DNA from: Branchipolynoe longqiensis
Lineage: Eukaryota; Annelida; Polychaeta; Phyllodocida; Polynoidae
DNA: 64,000 bases
Assembly: GCA_030323885.1 (NCBI GenBank)
Contig: CM059197.1
Coordinates: forward strand, 28,539,178 to 28,603,177
Reading direction: 5' to 3'
This document shows, piece after piece, positions 55,321 through 64,000 of this stretch (position 1 is its first letter; each line of letters starts with the position of its first letter). The translations under genes were made by a program, and so were the position numbers. A model generated the notes under the pieces. The model was not told the origin of the DNA. It was given only the letters and a program-made list of their open reading frames with translations, and ran no database searches.

Positions 55321-55489
55321 TGTTCGATGGAAGAATGCCGTCAAAACCCTATAATACTAAGATGGCTCACTCAGCCTGTACTGTGTAATCAAAATGATCA
55401 AACCCACCACTTTGTGCGCTGGCTGTTCTCTTGGTTAAACAGGTGCTATATTATATGTATGAATGTATATATGAACATGAAAGATGGGT

Positions 55490-55530
55490 TATGATGGCGA
55501 TGCTGATGATGATGCTGATGATGATGTGTA
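55490..55530. repeat. (GATGCT/GAT)n microsatellite
   Basis: GATGATGATGCTGATGATGA-type run. Confidence 0.75.
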
Positions 55531-55757
55531 TTTGTTCATAACAATTTCATATTGATGTGTATTCATACTTACCTGTTTCATGTATAATATAATTGTATGT
55601 GTTTACATGTGAAACATCAACCAGCAGCTGGGCTGATCAAACCCACCACAAGGTGGCACTGCAAAATTTACATTACTATGGGAGAGATTGGGAATGAGCC
55701 GTCTTAGTATTATAGGGTCTTTGATGCCGTGTTGGAACTGGTGGGTTTGGCTACAGC

Positions 55758-55925
55758 TACATAGTCTGATGAAGTATCAAATTTTCAAAACTAAAGGAAT
55801 TATCTAGATTTGATTCCCCGTATCTAACTTAGATACTGCTGCACTTACTAAACATGTGTTGCCACATAGAAGGGAATACTGAGTCAATTTAATAGAACCT
55901 GTTACTGCAGAAGCCAATCTACACA
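55758..55925 (-). mobile_element. MITE family 2, truncated
   Basis: GCTACATAGTCTGATGAAGT to CTGTTACTGCAGAAGCC, where it is cut by a CA-rich microsatellite. Confidence 0.65.
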
Positions 55926-56140
55926 TACTCACACCCCTATCCACACACGCCTCCAGACACCACACACACACCCATCCACACACACACACATCCACACCAC
56001 ACACACTCACACCTCCATGCACCGGCCCCTCCACACAAAGACATCCACACACACACACCTGCGTATTAGCGTGTGTGTATTTGTTTGGCTGTGTGTGTAT
56101 GTGTGGGGCGGGGGATGGGTGCCTGTTGGGGGGGGGGGGG
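55926..56140. repeat. CACA/CCACAC-rich low-complexity tract
   Basis: CACACACCCATCCACACACA-type sequence on the plus strand, then GTGTG and poly-G on the far side. The Cys/Val-rich frames here are artefacts. Confidence 0.8.
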
Positions 56141-56639
56141 TGCTGACGTACAATGGCACCCCCTGAAGTCAGGACAGGTATACAGTAAACCGGCCCTCTA
56201 CTGGCGGGCGCTGCGAGCCCCTTGTCGGGCGCGACCGGTGCCGTGATGAATGCGCTCCCGGCCCACATTTAGGTGTAATTCGGCTGAGGCCTCACACGCC
56301 CCGCCCAGCCCCAGAGGGCCCAGCACGCCGGCATCTGGTCAATCAGGGCCGCATATCGTTAGGCGAATGGCTCATCATAAGGTGGTTACCGAAGTGCACC
56401 CTTATGGGTGTGGCCTAACAGTGTGCGTCCCTGGAGGGGCCACTCTTGGACCGTTGTGCTAAAGGTTTCTTACGCGACGGCACTAAGAAATTGACTGAAC
56501 ATTTTATTTTGTTATTTTAATTAGCTTCCTCGTATTTGAAGCTGAATAGTGTGCAATGAAAATAAGTGATTTCGTATCATTTTATGGCGATTTTATTGTG
56601 TACTTACATGTTCGCATGGTATCATAGGAGTTTTGCAAG

Positions 56640-56760
56640 AAATAGAACCGGGTTGTATAGTGTGGGACTCGAACCCATATGTCTGCCATTACAGGATGAG
56701 CGTCTTAACCAGTTGCTTATCTAGGTTCGCTGATGACATCATGATGATTGAATGTGACAT
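56640..56760 (-). mobile_element. SINE-C-like diverged copy
   Basis: GTGTGGGACTCGAACCC and CTTATCTAGGTTCGCTGATG keep the SINE-C box order. The middle is diverged. Confidence 0.45.
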
Positions 56761-56939
56761 TTCCCCAGAGGAGGTGAGCGGTGAAGTCGTTACTCTCACT
56801 GTCGTGGTTGAATAGTGCAATTATCAAGAATATGGTAGTGTTTTTTTAATCAGGTACACATGGCAGGTATTGCAGGTATTGTGTTATGCAAGTATTGCAG
56901 GTATAGCAATACCTCAGGGAGCTTGACACCCCTGCCCTG

Positions 56940-57300
56940 CAGAGTTGTAAACCTCTGCCTTGTGGTACAGATTCTTGACCGGACCGAAGGCTAAGGGAGC
57001 AAACCCTAAACAGAAAACCATGTCACTGTGGCAGTATTAAGGGCGGTTGATGTATGTAACTCCCAACATCTCCCGACCAGCCACTGCAGGGACAAATAGT
57101 TTTGCGCCTGTCTTGACATGTTCTTGCCGGTGTGAAACCTCTATTTGCTCCCCGAGAGAGTGCCGCTGGTAACTTGCAAAAGCCAGCAGCACTTCAACAC
57201 TTTTGCAGGCAGCTTTCATGAAATGTACAACCACACCCAGGAGAGCGGCAGTCAGGTAATGAAAGCAGTCTTTGTCGCATTGCGACCAACAGCATGATGA
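56940..57300 (-). repeat. Repeat R2, uninterrupted copy
   Basis: Reverse complement of 17228-17300 joined to 21330-21605. A 90-codon frame (57309-57037) ends with the same 60 residues as the 21-kb copy except one. About 60 bp next to the junction in the split copy is absent here, so this is not an exact empty site. Confidence 0.75.
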
Positions 57301-57457
57301 TGATGACACATGGCAGGTCTTATTAACCTTTCAAGGCTCAGTATTTATTTTATCCTGGTCAGTGTTCCAGTGGTTAGCAGCACCTGTGAAGCTGTCGGTC
57401 ATTGAATCGATCCCTCTCGGGGGATCCATTTGCAGTGTGGGCTAGTGGTCCACAACT

Positions 57458-57775
57458 GGGCCGCGTTCAGTATACGCCTCAGAGTCGACTTTGAGATGGC
57501 TCTGCAACATCCTTTGGACAAATTTGCATTCAGCCGGCACCCGGGAGTTGACTCCGATAGATCCCACTTTTCAGGTAGGAGACAAAAATGCCTCCAAAAT
57601 GGCCGTCGGATTCAGTGGTTTCAGCCAATCAGAGGTGTTTTTTTCAATTGCAAATGGCTGCACCCTATGGAGGCAGCCATTTTCGAAGCACCCAAGAGCT
57701 AAAGTTGTTTGGACTACCATGACTTCCCGAATATCTCCAAGGCACCTCGGAGGCATATTTGGAACATGGCCCTGG
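57458..57775 (-). mobile_element. MITE family 7 (GGGCCGCGTTCAG ends), copy 1
   Basis: GGGCCGCGTTCAGTATACGC at the left, GGAACATGGCCC at the right. The centre (CAAAATGGCCGTCGGATTCA, AGCCAATCAGAGG) matches the inverted copy at 59.6 kb. Confidence 0.7.
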
Positions 57776-57837
57776 TTCATCAATTAGTATGCGCTGTCCG
57801 CTCCCTGGGAAAGTGCATACAAAAGAACCTTTCCTGC

Positions 57838-58192
57838 TTAAAGCTGCATGGACCGATGAAGTATCAAATTTTCCAAACCAAAACAATAATCCAGAATTGA
57901 TTCTAAATATCTAACTTAGATACTCAGGCATGTTAATAAACATTTGTTGCCATATAGAAAGGAATGCCAAGTCAATTTAATAGAACCTGTTACTGCTGAA
58001 GCCTATGGTGTCATAGTTTTGGCATGCTTGCTAAAACTAATTGTACATGCCTGTGCTTCAAATATCTCAAAAGTTTACCATCTAAAATAAAAGTTACTTC
58101 AGACTAAAGTAAGCTTGATTGTAACAATCCATTTAACGTATTTATCTCAGAAAAATGACAGAAACTCGAAACCATTGGACTATGCAACTTTA
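57838..58192 (-). mobile_element. MITE family 2 copy
   Basis: CTTAAAGCTGCATGGACCGA TG to CCATTGGACTATGCAACTTT AA. Complete. Confidence 0.8.
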
Positions 58193-58469
58193 ACAGAAAG
58201 AGTAGCCAATGTGGCGGCAGCATGTTTCCTCCAACGAAATATGTCAGAATGACCATATCTTTGACATCCACTAGCCTATGATAAAAATCAATGTGCTCTA
58301 GAGGTGTCGTTAAATAAAACAACCTTTCCTTTTTGTGTTGAAACAAATGCTAACCTACAGTGGGACATATCTGTCTTTTAAGGGTGAGCATCAGGACCAT
58401 CAATCTCACCACACCTACGTGTTTATGTGATATTTCACCCAAGGCTCTAAGTGCAATTCACTAAGCTTA

Positions 58470-58700
58470 TCCTCCTGGAATCTCAAGTGCCCTGCATACA
58501 ATTACAAACATCAAATGTAGTGCAGTTCCATTAAATGCACAGATTCAACACTATGCAGCACATACACAATCCTGGTCATGGCACCAGTACCGTGTGACGT
58601 GCTATGAACAAACAGCAACATTGTGTCTAGGGCGGGACTCAAACCCACACTGCTGCCATTACGGGGTGTGTGTCCTAGCCCTTAGAGTGTTTAACCCATA
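58470..58700 (-). mobile_element. SINE-C copy, diverged
   Basis: GTGTCTAGGGCGGGACTCAA ACCC with the longer 3' body also seen at 16140-16272. Confidence 0.5.
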
Positions 58701-58716
58701 CTGACTTAATCAACTT

Positions 58717-59063
58717 AAAGTTGCATAGTCCAATGGTTTTGAGTTTCTGACATTTTCTGAGATAAATACATTAGGTTCATCATTATTATGTACCTTACCT
58801 TAGCTTGAAGTAACTTTTATTTTAAGTGGTTAACTTTTGAGATATTTGAAGTGGAACCATGCAAAATTAATTTCGCCAAAACTCTGACCCCATAGGCTTC
58901 TGCAGTAGCAGGTTCTATTCAATTGCCTCGGTATCCCCTTCTGTGTGGTGACAAATGTTTAATAAGTGCACCAGTATCTAAGTTAGATGTTTAGAATCAC
59001 ATTTAGATAATTGTTTTGGTTTTGAAAATTGGATATTTTCATCAGACTATGCAACTTTAACCA
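58717..59063 (+). mobile_element. MITE family 2 copy
   Basis: CTTAAAGTTGCATAGTCCAA TGG to CATCAGACTATGCAACTTTA A. Confidence 0.85.
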
Positions 59064-59175
59064 ACCGTGCATGTTGTGTATGAGACACTTCACATGAAGA
59101 GGTGAGGGCATATGGACACGGCCGCCATACCATTTGGGGGGTCAGTGAATATTATATTGTTATTACATTCGTTGA

Positions 59176-59530
59176 TTAAAGTTTTATAGTCCGATGGTTT
59201 TGAGTTTCTGACATTTTTCTGAGATAAGTATATTAAATTGATCAGTATAATCTACCTTACTTTAATTTGAAGTAACTTTTAATTGAAATGACTACCTTTT
59301 GAGATATTTGAAATTCAAACATGTGAACATAGGTTTGGCAAGCATGCCAATACTCTGATACCATAGGCTTCTGCAGTAACAGGTTTTATTAAATTGCCTT
59401 GGTATTCCCTGTTATGTGGCAATACATACTTAATAAGTGCATCAGTATCTAAGTTAGATATGTGGAATCAAATCTAGATGATTGTTTTGATTTTGAAAAT
59501 GTGATGCTTCATCGGACTATGCAGCTTTAA
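59176..59530 (+). mobile_element. MITE family 2 copy
   Basis: ATTAAAGTTTTATAGTCCGA TGG to CATCGGACTATGCAGCTTTA AG. Third copy within 1.7 kb. Confidence 0.85.
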
Positions 59531-59567
59531 GCAGGGCATATATCAATGGTGGCAATTGGTCTGGCCA

Positions 59568-59884
59568 GGGCCGCGTTCAGGGTCTGTCTCGGAGGGGCCT
59601 TGGAGGCGCATGTGATGTCAGGCAAGTCTGAACAACAACAGCAGTTGGTCGCCTCGAAAATGGCCACCCCCATAGGCGGCGGACATTTGCAATCGAAATG
59701 CTGCGCTCTGATTGGATGAAACCACTGCATGCGGCGGCCATTTTCGAGGTGCTTTTTGTCTCCAACCTGAAAAGGGAGGCGTCGCCGAGACGTTGCCAAG
59801 ACGGACCCTGAATGCAAATAGACCAAAAAGCATCGCCGAGATGTCGCCGAGGCGCCTCCGAGACGGACCCTGAACGTGGCCCAG
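59568..59884 (+). mobile_element. MITE family 7, copy 2
   Basis: Left GGGCCGCGTTCAGGGTCTGT CTCGGAGG, right CCTCCGAGACGGACCCTGAA CGTGGCCC. Inverted relative to copy 1. Confidence 0.8.
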
Positions 59885-60095
59885 GTCGGTTGGTTGGTTG
59901 GTTGTTGGAGTTTTATGTCATGACAACGTCTAGGGTCATATCAGGACAGACAAGGCCAGACAAGGCCAGGTAGCAACAGATATAACGTTTTAGGTGATTG
60001 CTTTGACTCGGCCGGGATTGAACCCCACGGATTGGAATCTGAGGACCTTCCATGCTGCAAGCGGGCGCTTAACTCATTCGTCCAGTCTGGCCTGA
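59885..60095 (-). mobile_element. SINE-A, internally deleted
   Basis: GGTTGGTTGGTTGTTGGAGT TTTATGTC end and the head with a B box remain. Most of the body is lost, and a short AGACAAGGCC duplication marks the junction. Confidence 0.6.
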
Positions 60096-60176
60096 TTGCG
60101 GAATCGCGTTACCGCGACTGTAAATGATGGTTCAGTGTAGTAGCTAGCACCAGGGGTGATGATGGTGGTGGTCACA

Positions 60177-60193
60177 ACGGTGGCGCCCCCTGT
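60177..60193 (-). promoter_or_regulatory. CTCF-like site
   Basis: The minus strand reads ACAGGGGGCGCCACCGT, a good match to the CTCF core. Confidence 0.4.
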
Positions 60194-60252
60194 ATAGATA
60201 TAGCTGAACTGTTGATTACCGGTCAGTTGCCCAGTTCCCAACTTCTTCTAAA

Positions 60253-60540
60253 ATGTTTGATGCTGTTGTCATGATATTACGAGCATTCGTCTCCATGGCC
60301 ACAGTTCGACGATTTCAATCCACCTCTTCTCTCCGTAAGAGACGTGACCATATAACTGATAAGAGAATAGGAAATACAAGGGTCTTCATAATTGTGAACA
60401 TCGCAGTTTTATTTATTCCTCAATTGCGCCAAATTTCAATTAAGAGACCAGCCTCCGATTTTGTCATTCCGATCCTTCTGTTGATTTATTTCCTGTCTTC
60501 TCCGTTTATGATTTACCGCGCGCGGTGGCGAAATCGGTAG
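60253..60540 (+). other. Unassigned 95-codon frame
   Basis: Starts at an ATG and codes for a basic N-terminal half and a hydrophobic C-terminal half (FVIPILLLIYFLSSPFMIY). It ends inside the next SINE, so the C-terminus is not natural. No family recognised; probably chance. Confidence 0.15.
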
Positions 60541-60845
60541 AGCACGGGTCTCGTGTGCAGAATGTCGGGAGTTTGGTTCCGGTCTTGTCAAACCAATGAC
60601 TTGTGAAATTGGTACTTGTCACTTCCTAGCCTGGTAGTCGGCATTAATAGGATAGGGCAAAGACTTTTTAGCTCAGTGTCAGGATAATGTAACTGAGTAG
60701 GAGACCAGGTCATGGGGGCAGTGGCATGATTGACCTTTAGGGCAGCACAATAAGGTCACCTTGAGTGCACACCGTCACAAGTTGGTAGCCGTCCTGAAAT
60801 GACCTTAGATGTTGTCAGGACGTAAAATGCCAACAACCAACCATT
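60526..60845 (+). mobile_element. SINE-A, full-length
   Basis: GCGCGGTGGCGAAATCGGTA GAGC head, B box GGAGTTTGGTTCCGGTC, full body, tail AAAATGCCAACAACCAACC. Confidence 0.78.
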
Positions 60846-60889
60846 TTTTATTATGATGGCTCCTAGAAAGTTGAAAATGCAGACACATT

Positions 60890-61205
60890 CCATATATAGC
60901 TTGTTGGTAGACCATGGGATCGTGGGTTCGAACCCTGGTCGAGGTAAACCAATGACTTAAAAATTGACACTTGTCACTTCCTTGCCAGGCCCTCCGCATT
61001 ATTAGGATAGGGCATGGACTGGTTGTATCAGTGTCAGGATAATGTGACTGAGTGGGATATCACCAGGTAATGGTGCTGGTGGCCTGGTCTCCCAGTGGGG
61101 CAGCACTATAAAGTTGCCATGAGTGTGCACTGTCACAAGTCGGTACCCGTCCTGATATGACCTTAGATGTTGCTAGGACGTAAAAGAACAACAAACAAAC
61201 AACAA
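60890..61205 (+). mobile_element. SINE-A, nearly full-length
   Basis: Short head, B box GGGTTCGAACCCTGGTCGAG, full body, tail ACGTAAAAGAACAACAAACA AAC. Confidence 0.78.
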
Positions 61206-62250
61206 CCATACATAGCTAGAATGGATTATATTCTGGACACGATTGTAATTTTGTAGACGTGCATCAAGGCCACACTTGAAAAGAAACCTTGATTTCGACA
61301 ACAGGGTCGGGGTTGTATTTGTAAAGAGGCATCGTGTGAACAGCCATTGTCTGCAAAGGGAACATTAAGATCGCCAAACTGACAATGCCAATGTTCTGTT
61401 TCCACTAACCAATGTCACTGTGCACCCAGATTGCTCGTCCTTGTGAACTAGATTAACCGAACTTCACACCCTCCCTACCCCCCTTCTCTTCCTCCCCCCC
61501 CCCCCCCGCTCACCTCCTCCGCTCCTCCCTTGCGTCAACACCCCCCTCTCTGTTCCGCCTCGCCCCACTTCCACTCCCACTCCCACACAATACACACTAC
61601 CTGCGCTCCACAGCGACGCCCACACCCCCGCCCACAACCCCGCCCTCACCCCAAAATTCGCCTCCTTCTCTTCGTCGCACAATTCCCCATTAAAGCCCTC
61701 CCCCCCCCATGAACTTAGATGTTGCTAGGACATAAACCAACAACAAACAAACAAAAGGACGGTTTGCTGCCTGTGTTTTTGGAAAATAACACCATAAGCA
61801 GAAGGGATGCCCCAACACGTTTAGTTTTTGTCGTGTTTTTTTTGTTGATGGTGTATTTCTGCTGACCATAACAGTTAAGTCTAATGATCTGTGTTTGCCG
61901 CTAGACAGTAATAGTTTTGTGACTGCCCTGATTTTTATCACTTTCAGTTGTTGCATAGCTAACTACTTTCTCTGTCTGTAAGCATTCTCCCACATCCCCC
62001 AAACCTCTGTGAGTTTGTTCATTCTACAATCAGATAATTGTTTGGTTACCAATAGTTAATTTCTCTGAATGTCTTCACCTTGCTGTGTTAGTGGGCATTA
62101 GGTTTTGATTTTAAGTTTTAAGTTTACCTTTTGTATGTACCACACCTAGCATCTATACCCTCTAAAACTGTCCTTGAATTATCAGTGTATTTTCTATTAT
62201 TGATTTATCTATCTTTCTTTTTCTTTTTTAATTCATTTTATGTGTTGGTG
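61206..62250. other. Noncoding DNA with C-rich tract and a SINE-A tail fragment
   Basis: 61465-61715 is C/T/A-rich with poly-C runs. 61713-61760 is a SINE-A tail (TTAGATGTTGCTAGGACATA AACC then AACAAAC). Otherwise nothing recognised. Confidence 0.4.
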
Positions 62251-62253
62251 TCA

Positions 62254-62430
62254 TTAGACTAGCAGTGCATTTAGCTCTTTTTTGAGTAATGGTTTATAAG
62301 TTTCTATTGTCCCTGTACTTCTTTCTTGTACTTCCAGTGTATTCCATTGCCTTGCCTTCATGTACTCGATACTCCTCTCATATGATCTGTTTTTTACTCT
62401 GTTTATTATCAGTCTGGGGCCACCACTACC
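62254..62430 (-). pseudogene. LINE ORF2 C-terminal fragment (CR1/jockey-like)
   Basis: The last about 55 codons of a minus-strand frame read NRVKNRSYERSIEYMKARQW, then N-x-L, then ...YKPLLKKELNAL and a stop. This fits the common LINE C-terminal pattern of a basic region, a Tyr-x-x-Ala-x-x-Trp-Asn motif and a final Phe/Tyr-Lys-x-x-Leu-Lys-x-x-Leu. No RT domain is left. It joins SINE-B-like sequence upstream. Confidence 0.35.
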
Positions 62431-62499
62431 TCTTGTTGCCTGTTTTGTTATATGCACATTCCCAGGCTTCCTTGTCTCCCTGAATGCTGCACTGGCAGG

Positions 62500-62665
62500 T
62501 TGCGGATTTTCACACGCTGGGTTTGAACTCGGACTGAGTGAAAACAGTGGATTAAGATAACATTGATATGTATCCCTACATATCCTCTGGCTGGGCATTA
62601 ATAGGTTAGAGCAAAGGCCAGTGGAATGAGGAAGACCGATTCTTTAGTGATTGAAATATCTTAAT
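62500..62665 (+). mobile_element. SINE-B-like copy, diverged
   Basis: GGGTTTGAACTCGGACTGAG (B box region), GGCCAGTGGAATGAGGAAGA CC and a TTAATGCTTAC end. Confidence 0.5.
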
Positions 62666-63167
62666 GCTTACACTACTAATGCACCCCCCCCCCCCCCCGC
62701 CAAAGAAAAGAAAATAATACCCAAAGCAAAATCCCTGATGGAACAACATAAAGGAAATTGGATTCTTCCTATTTAGGCAATGCCAATTACTTTGGCAAAA
62801 TAGAATAGGACTTCCTTCGGTTATAACCAGAATAACATCACCCTATCTTTGGTGGCCCAAAATGATTAGGTAAATGTCATCCCTTTTCAATTATCTCTGC
62901 AATTTAATTGGTATTCCCTGTGTTCAATGGTGAACAATTTATGGCATGCATTCAATTATTGAATGGAGTCGCGGAAGCAGATCTATTTAATAAACCCTGT
63001 TCCCTGAGCATGTGTGGTGAGCTGCTACAAAGAGAATTATGTATAGACTAATGCCATCAGATGTCGGATGTTTAGTCGAAATTATCTATTGCTATCTTTC
63101 TTCCGACTACTGAATGTTCTGACCGAATTGATGAAAGTGCTGGCTTCCCATTTGGGTGTTCAGATTA

Positions 63168-63425
63168 TGGACGAGTCAAACCAATGACTTACACAATTGA
63201 CACTTATCACTACCTAGGCTAGCACTTGGCATTATTGGGATAGAGCAATGATTGGTTAGCTTAGTATCATGATAATGAGACTTATTGGGATATTGGGTCA
63301 TGCTGCCAGAGGCCTGATTGGAAAGTGGGACAGCACTATAAAGTCGCCATGTGTGTATACTATCACAAGTCGGTAGCCATCTTGATATAACCTTAGCTGT
63401 TGCTCGGATGCCAAACTTAAACACG
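63168..63425 (+). mobile_element. SINE-A, head truncated
   Basis: GGACGAGTCAAACCAATGAC TTAC onward, complete body, and a tail ending GCCAAACTTAAACACGC. Confidence 0.7.
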
Positions 63426-63930
63426 CAAACATTCTTTCTCTCTCAAAAACACCGATGCCACCACATATCCATCGCGTGCCCTAATTACTCACTTCATTGC
63501 CTATGTTTAAATATTATTTTAATGAACCATGCATTGTATGTGTCTATGGGATCCCACAATTTTAGGCAAAAAATTAAGAGAAGAAACCCAATTGACATGC
63601 TCCGATATGCGTTTAGCGAAGGTGTGTTGAACCTGCTAAATTGTCCACATGGATGTCTTGACCCTATGCAAGCAACTATCATTTAAGTCAATGACCTTTG
63701 CATTTCTCTACAGGTCTCTCTATCGATTCGCGTACAGCATATTCATATATAATATAGCCGGGCATGCGTATCATATATGTTGTGTCACATATGTTGAATA
63801 TGCCAATATCATGACCAACTTAGTGGTACTGCTTATTCGATTATGCCGTACATCTCAGGTTTCACCCGGGCACGTCCATGATTTTAACTATGGATGCCTG
63901 TAATTCCAGGAAAGAGGGTGATTCCAGTGG

Positions 63931-63950
63931 TCCTCACTAGGTGGCGCCAC
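63931..63950 (+). promoter_or_regulatory. CTCF-like site
   Basis: CTCACTAGGTGGCGCCAC fits the bilaterian CTCF core AGGTGGCGC. Confidence 0.4.
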
Positions 63951-64000
63951 GTTGTTCTTAGGCGTCGCTCATTGCTCTATATATATGCTGGTATTCAGAC

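Noticed and set aside
55804..56268. Cys/Val-rich 154-codon frame on the minus strand
   Set aside because: Most of it translates a CA-rich low-complexity tract and a truncated MITE.

Overview
This is nuclear DNA of an invertebrate animal. The evidence is: no dense bacterial-type genes, no operons, small candidate exons with GT-AG borders tens of kilobases apart, tRNA-derived SINEs, LINE fragments, many short inverted-repeat elements and long satellite arrays. The mix (a metazoan DIRS-type retrotransposon with a Dam-like methyltransferase domain, an I-like LINE, Otx- and CTCF-like sites) suits a marine invertebrate such as a mollusc, brachiopod, lancelet or hemichordate. I cannot name the species from the sequence alone.

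Layout. 1-5145 holds most of a DIRS retrotransposon: gag, reverse transcriptase / RNase H / methyltransferase, and tyrosine recombinase, ending in a 91-bp hairpin. 5149-12700 is MITEs, SINEs and unassigned DNA. 12850-13250 is a GC-rich island with promoter-like motifs. 13497-15765 (minus strand) is an internally deleted DIRS/Ngaro-like relic with a zinc-knuckle gag between 88-bp direct repeats. 15970-16440 has two minus-strand tRNA-like SINEs. 17341-21297 is a 4-kb inverted-repeat element: 26-bp perfect terminal repeats around a pyrimidine-rich satellite that flips to its purine-rich complement. 25816-54875 holds four candidate plus-strand exons (25816, 33420, 38265, 54662) of one unidentified host gene, possibly a single-pass membrane protein. 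Its introns contain a 31-bp minisatellite (26010-27310), a C/T-only tract (30240-31440), a 10-bp array (34830-35130), a C-rich 12-bp array (36190-37020), a 200-bp satellite (38560-39560), LINE tails and many SINEs and MITEs. 55000-64000 continues with the same repeat families.

How the parts relate. The only protein machinery visible is retroelement machinery, and both DIRS-type elements are broken by single in-frame TGA codons. The short elements fall into a few families. SINE-A, a tRNA-like head with a tail ending in an AAC/AAAC run, occurs about 20 times, whole or in part. SINE-B has the same head and a different tail. SINE-C has another tRNA-like head. At least seven inverted-repeat families are present. 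Several of them share TTAA-flanked or GTCACA-type ends and may be mobilised by related transposases encoded elsewhere. All coordinates of repeat borders are by eye and may be off by several bases.
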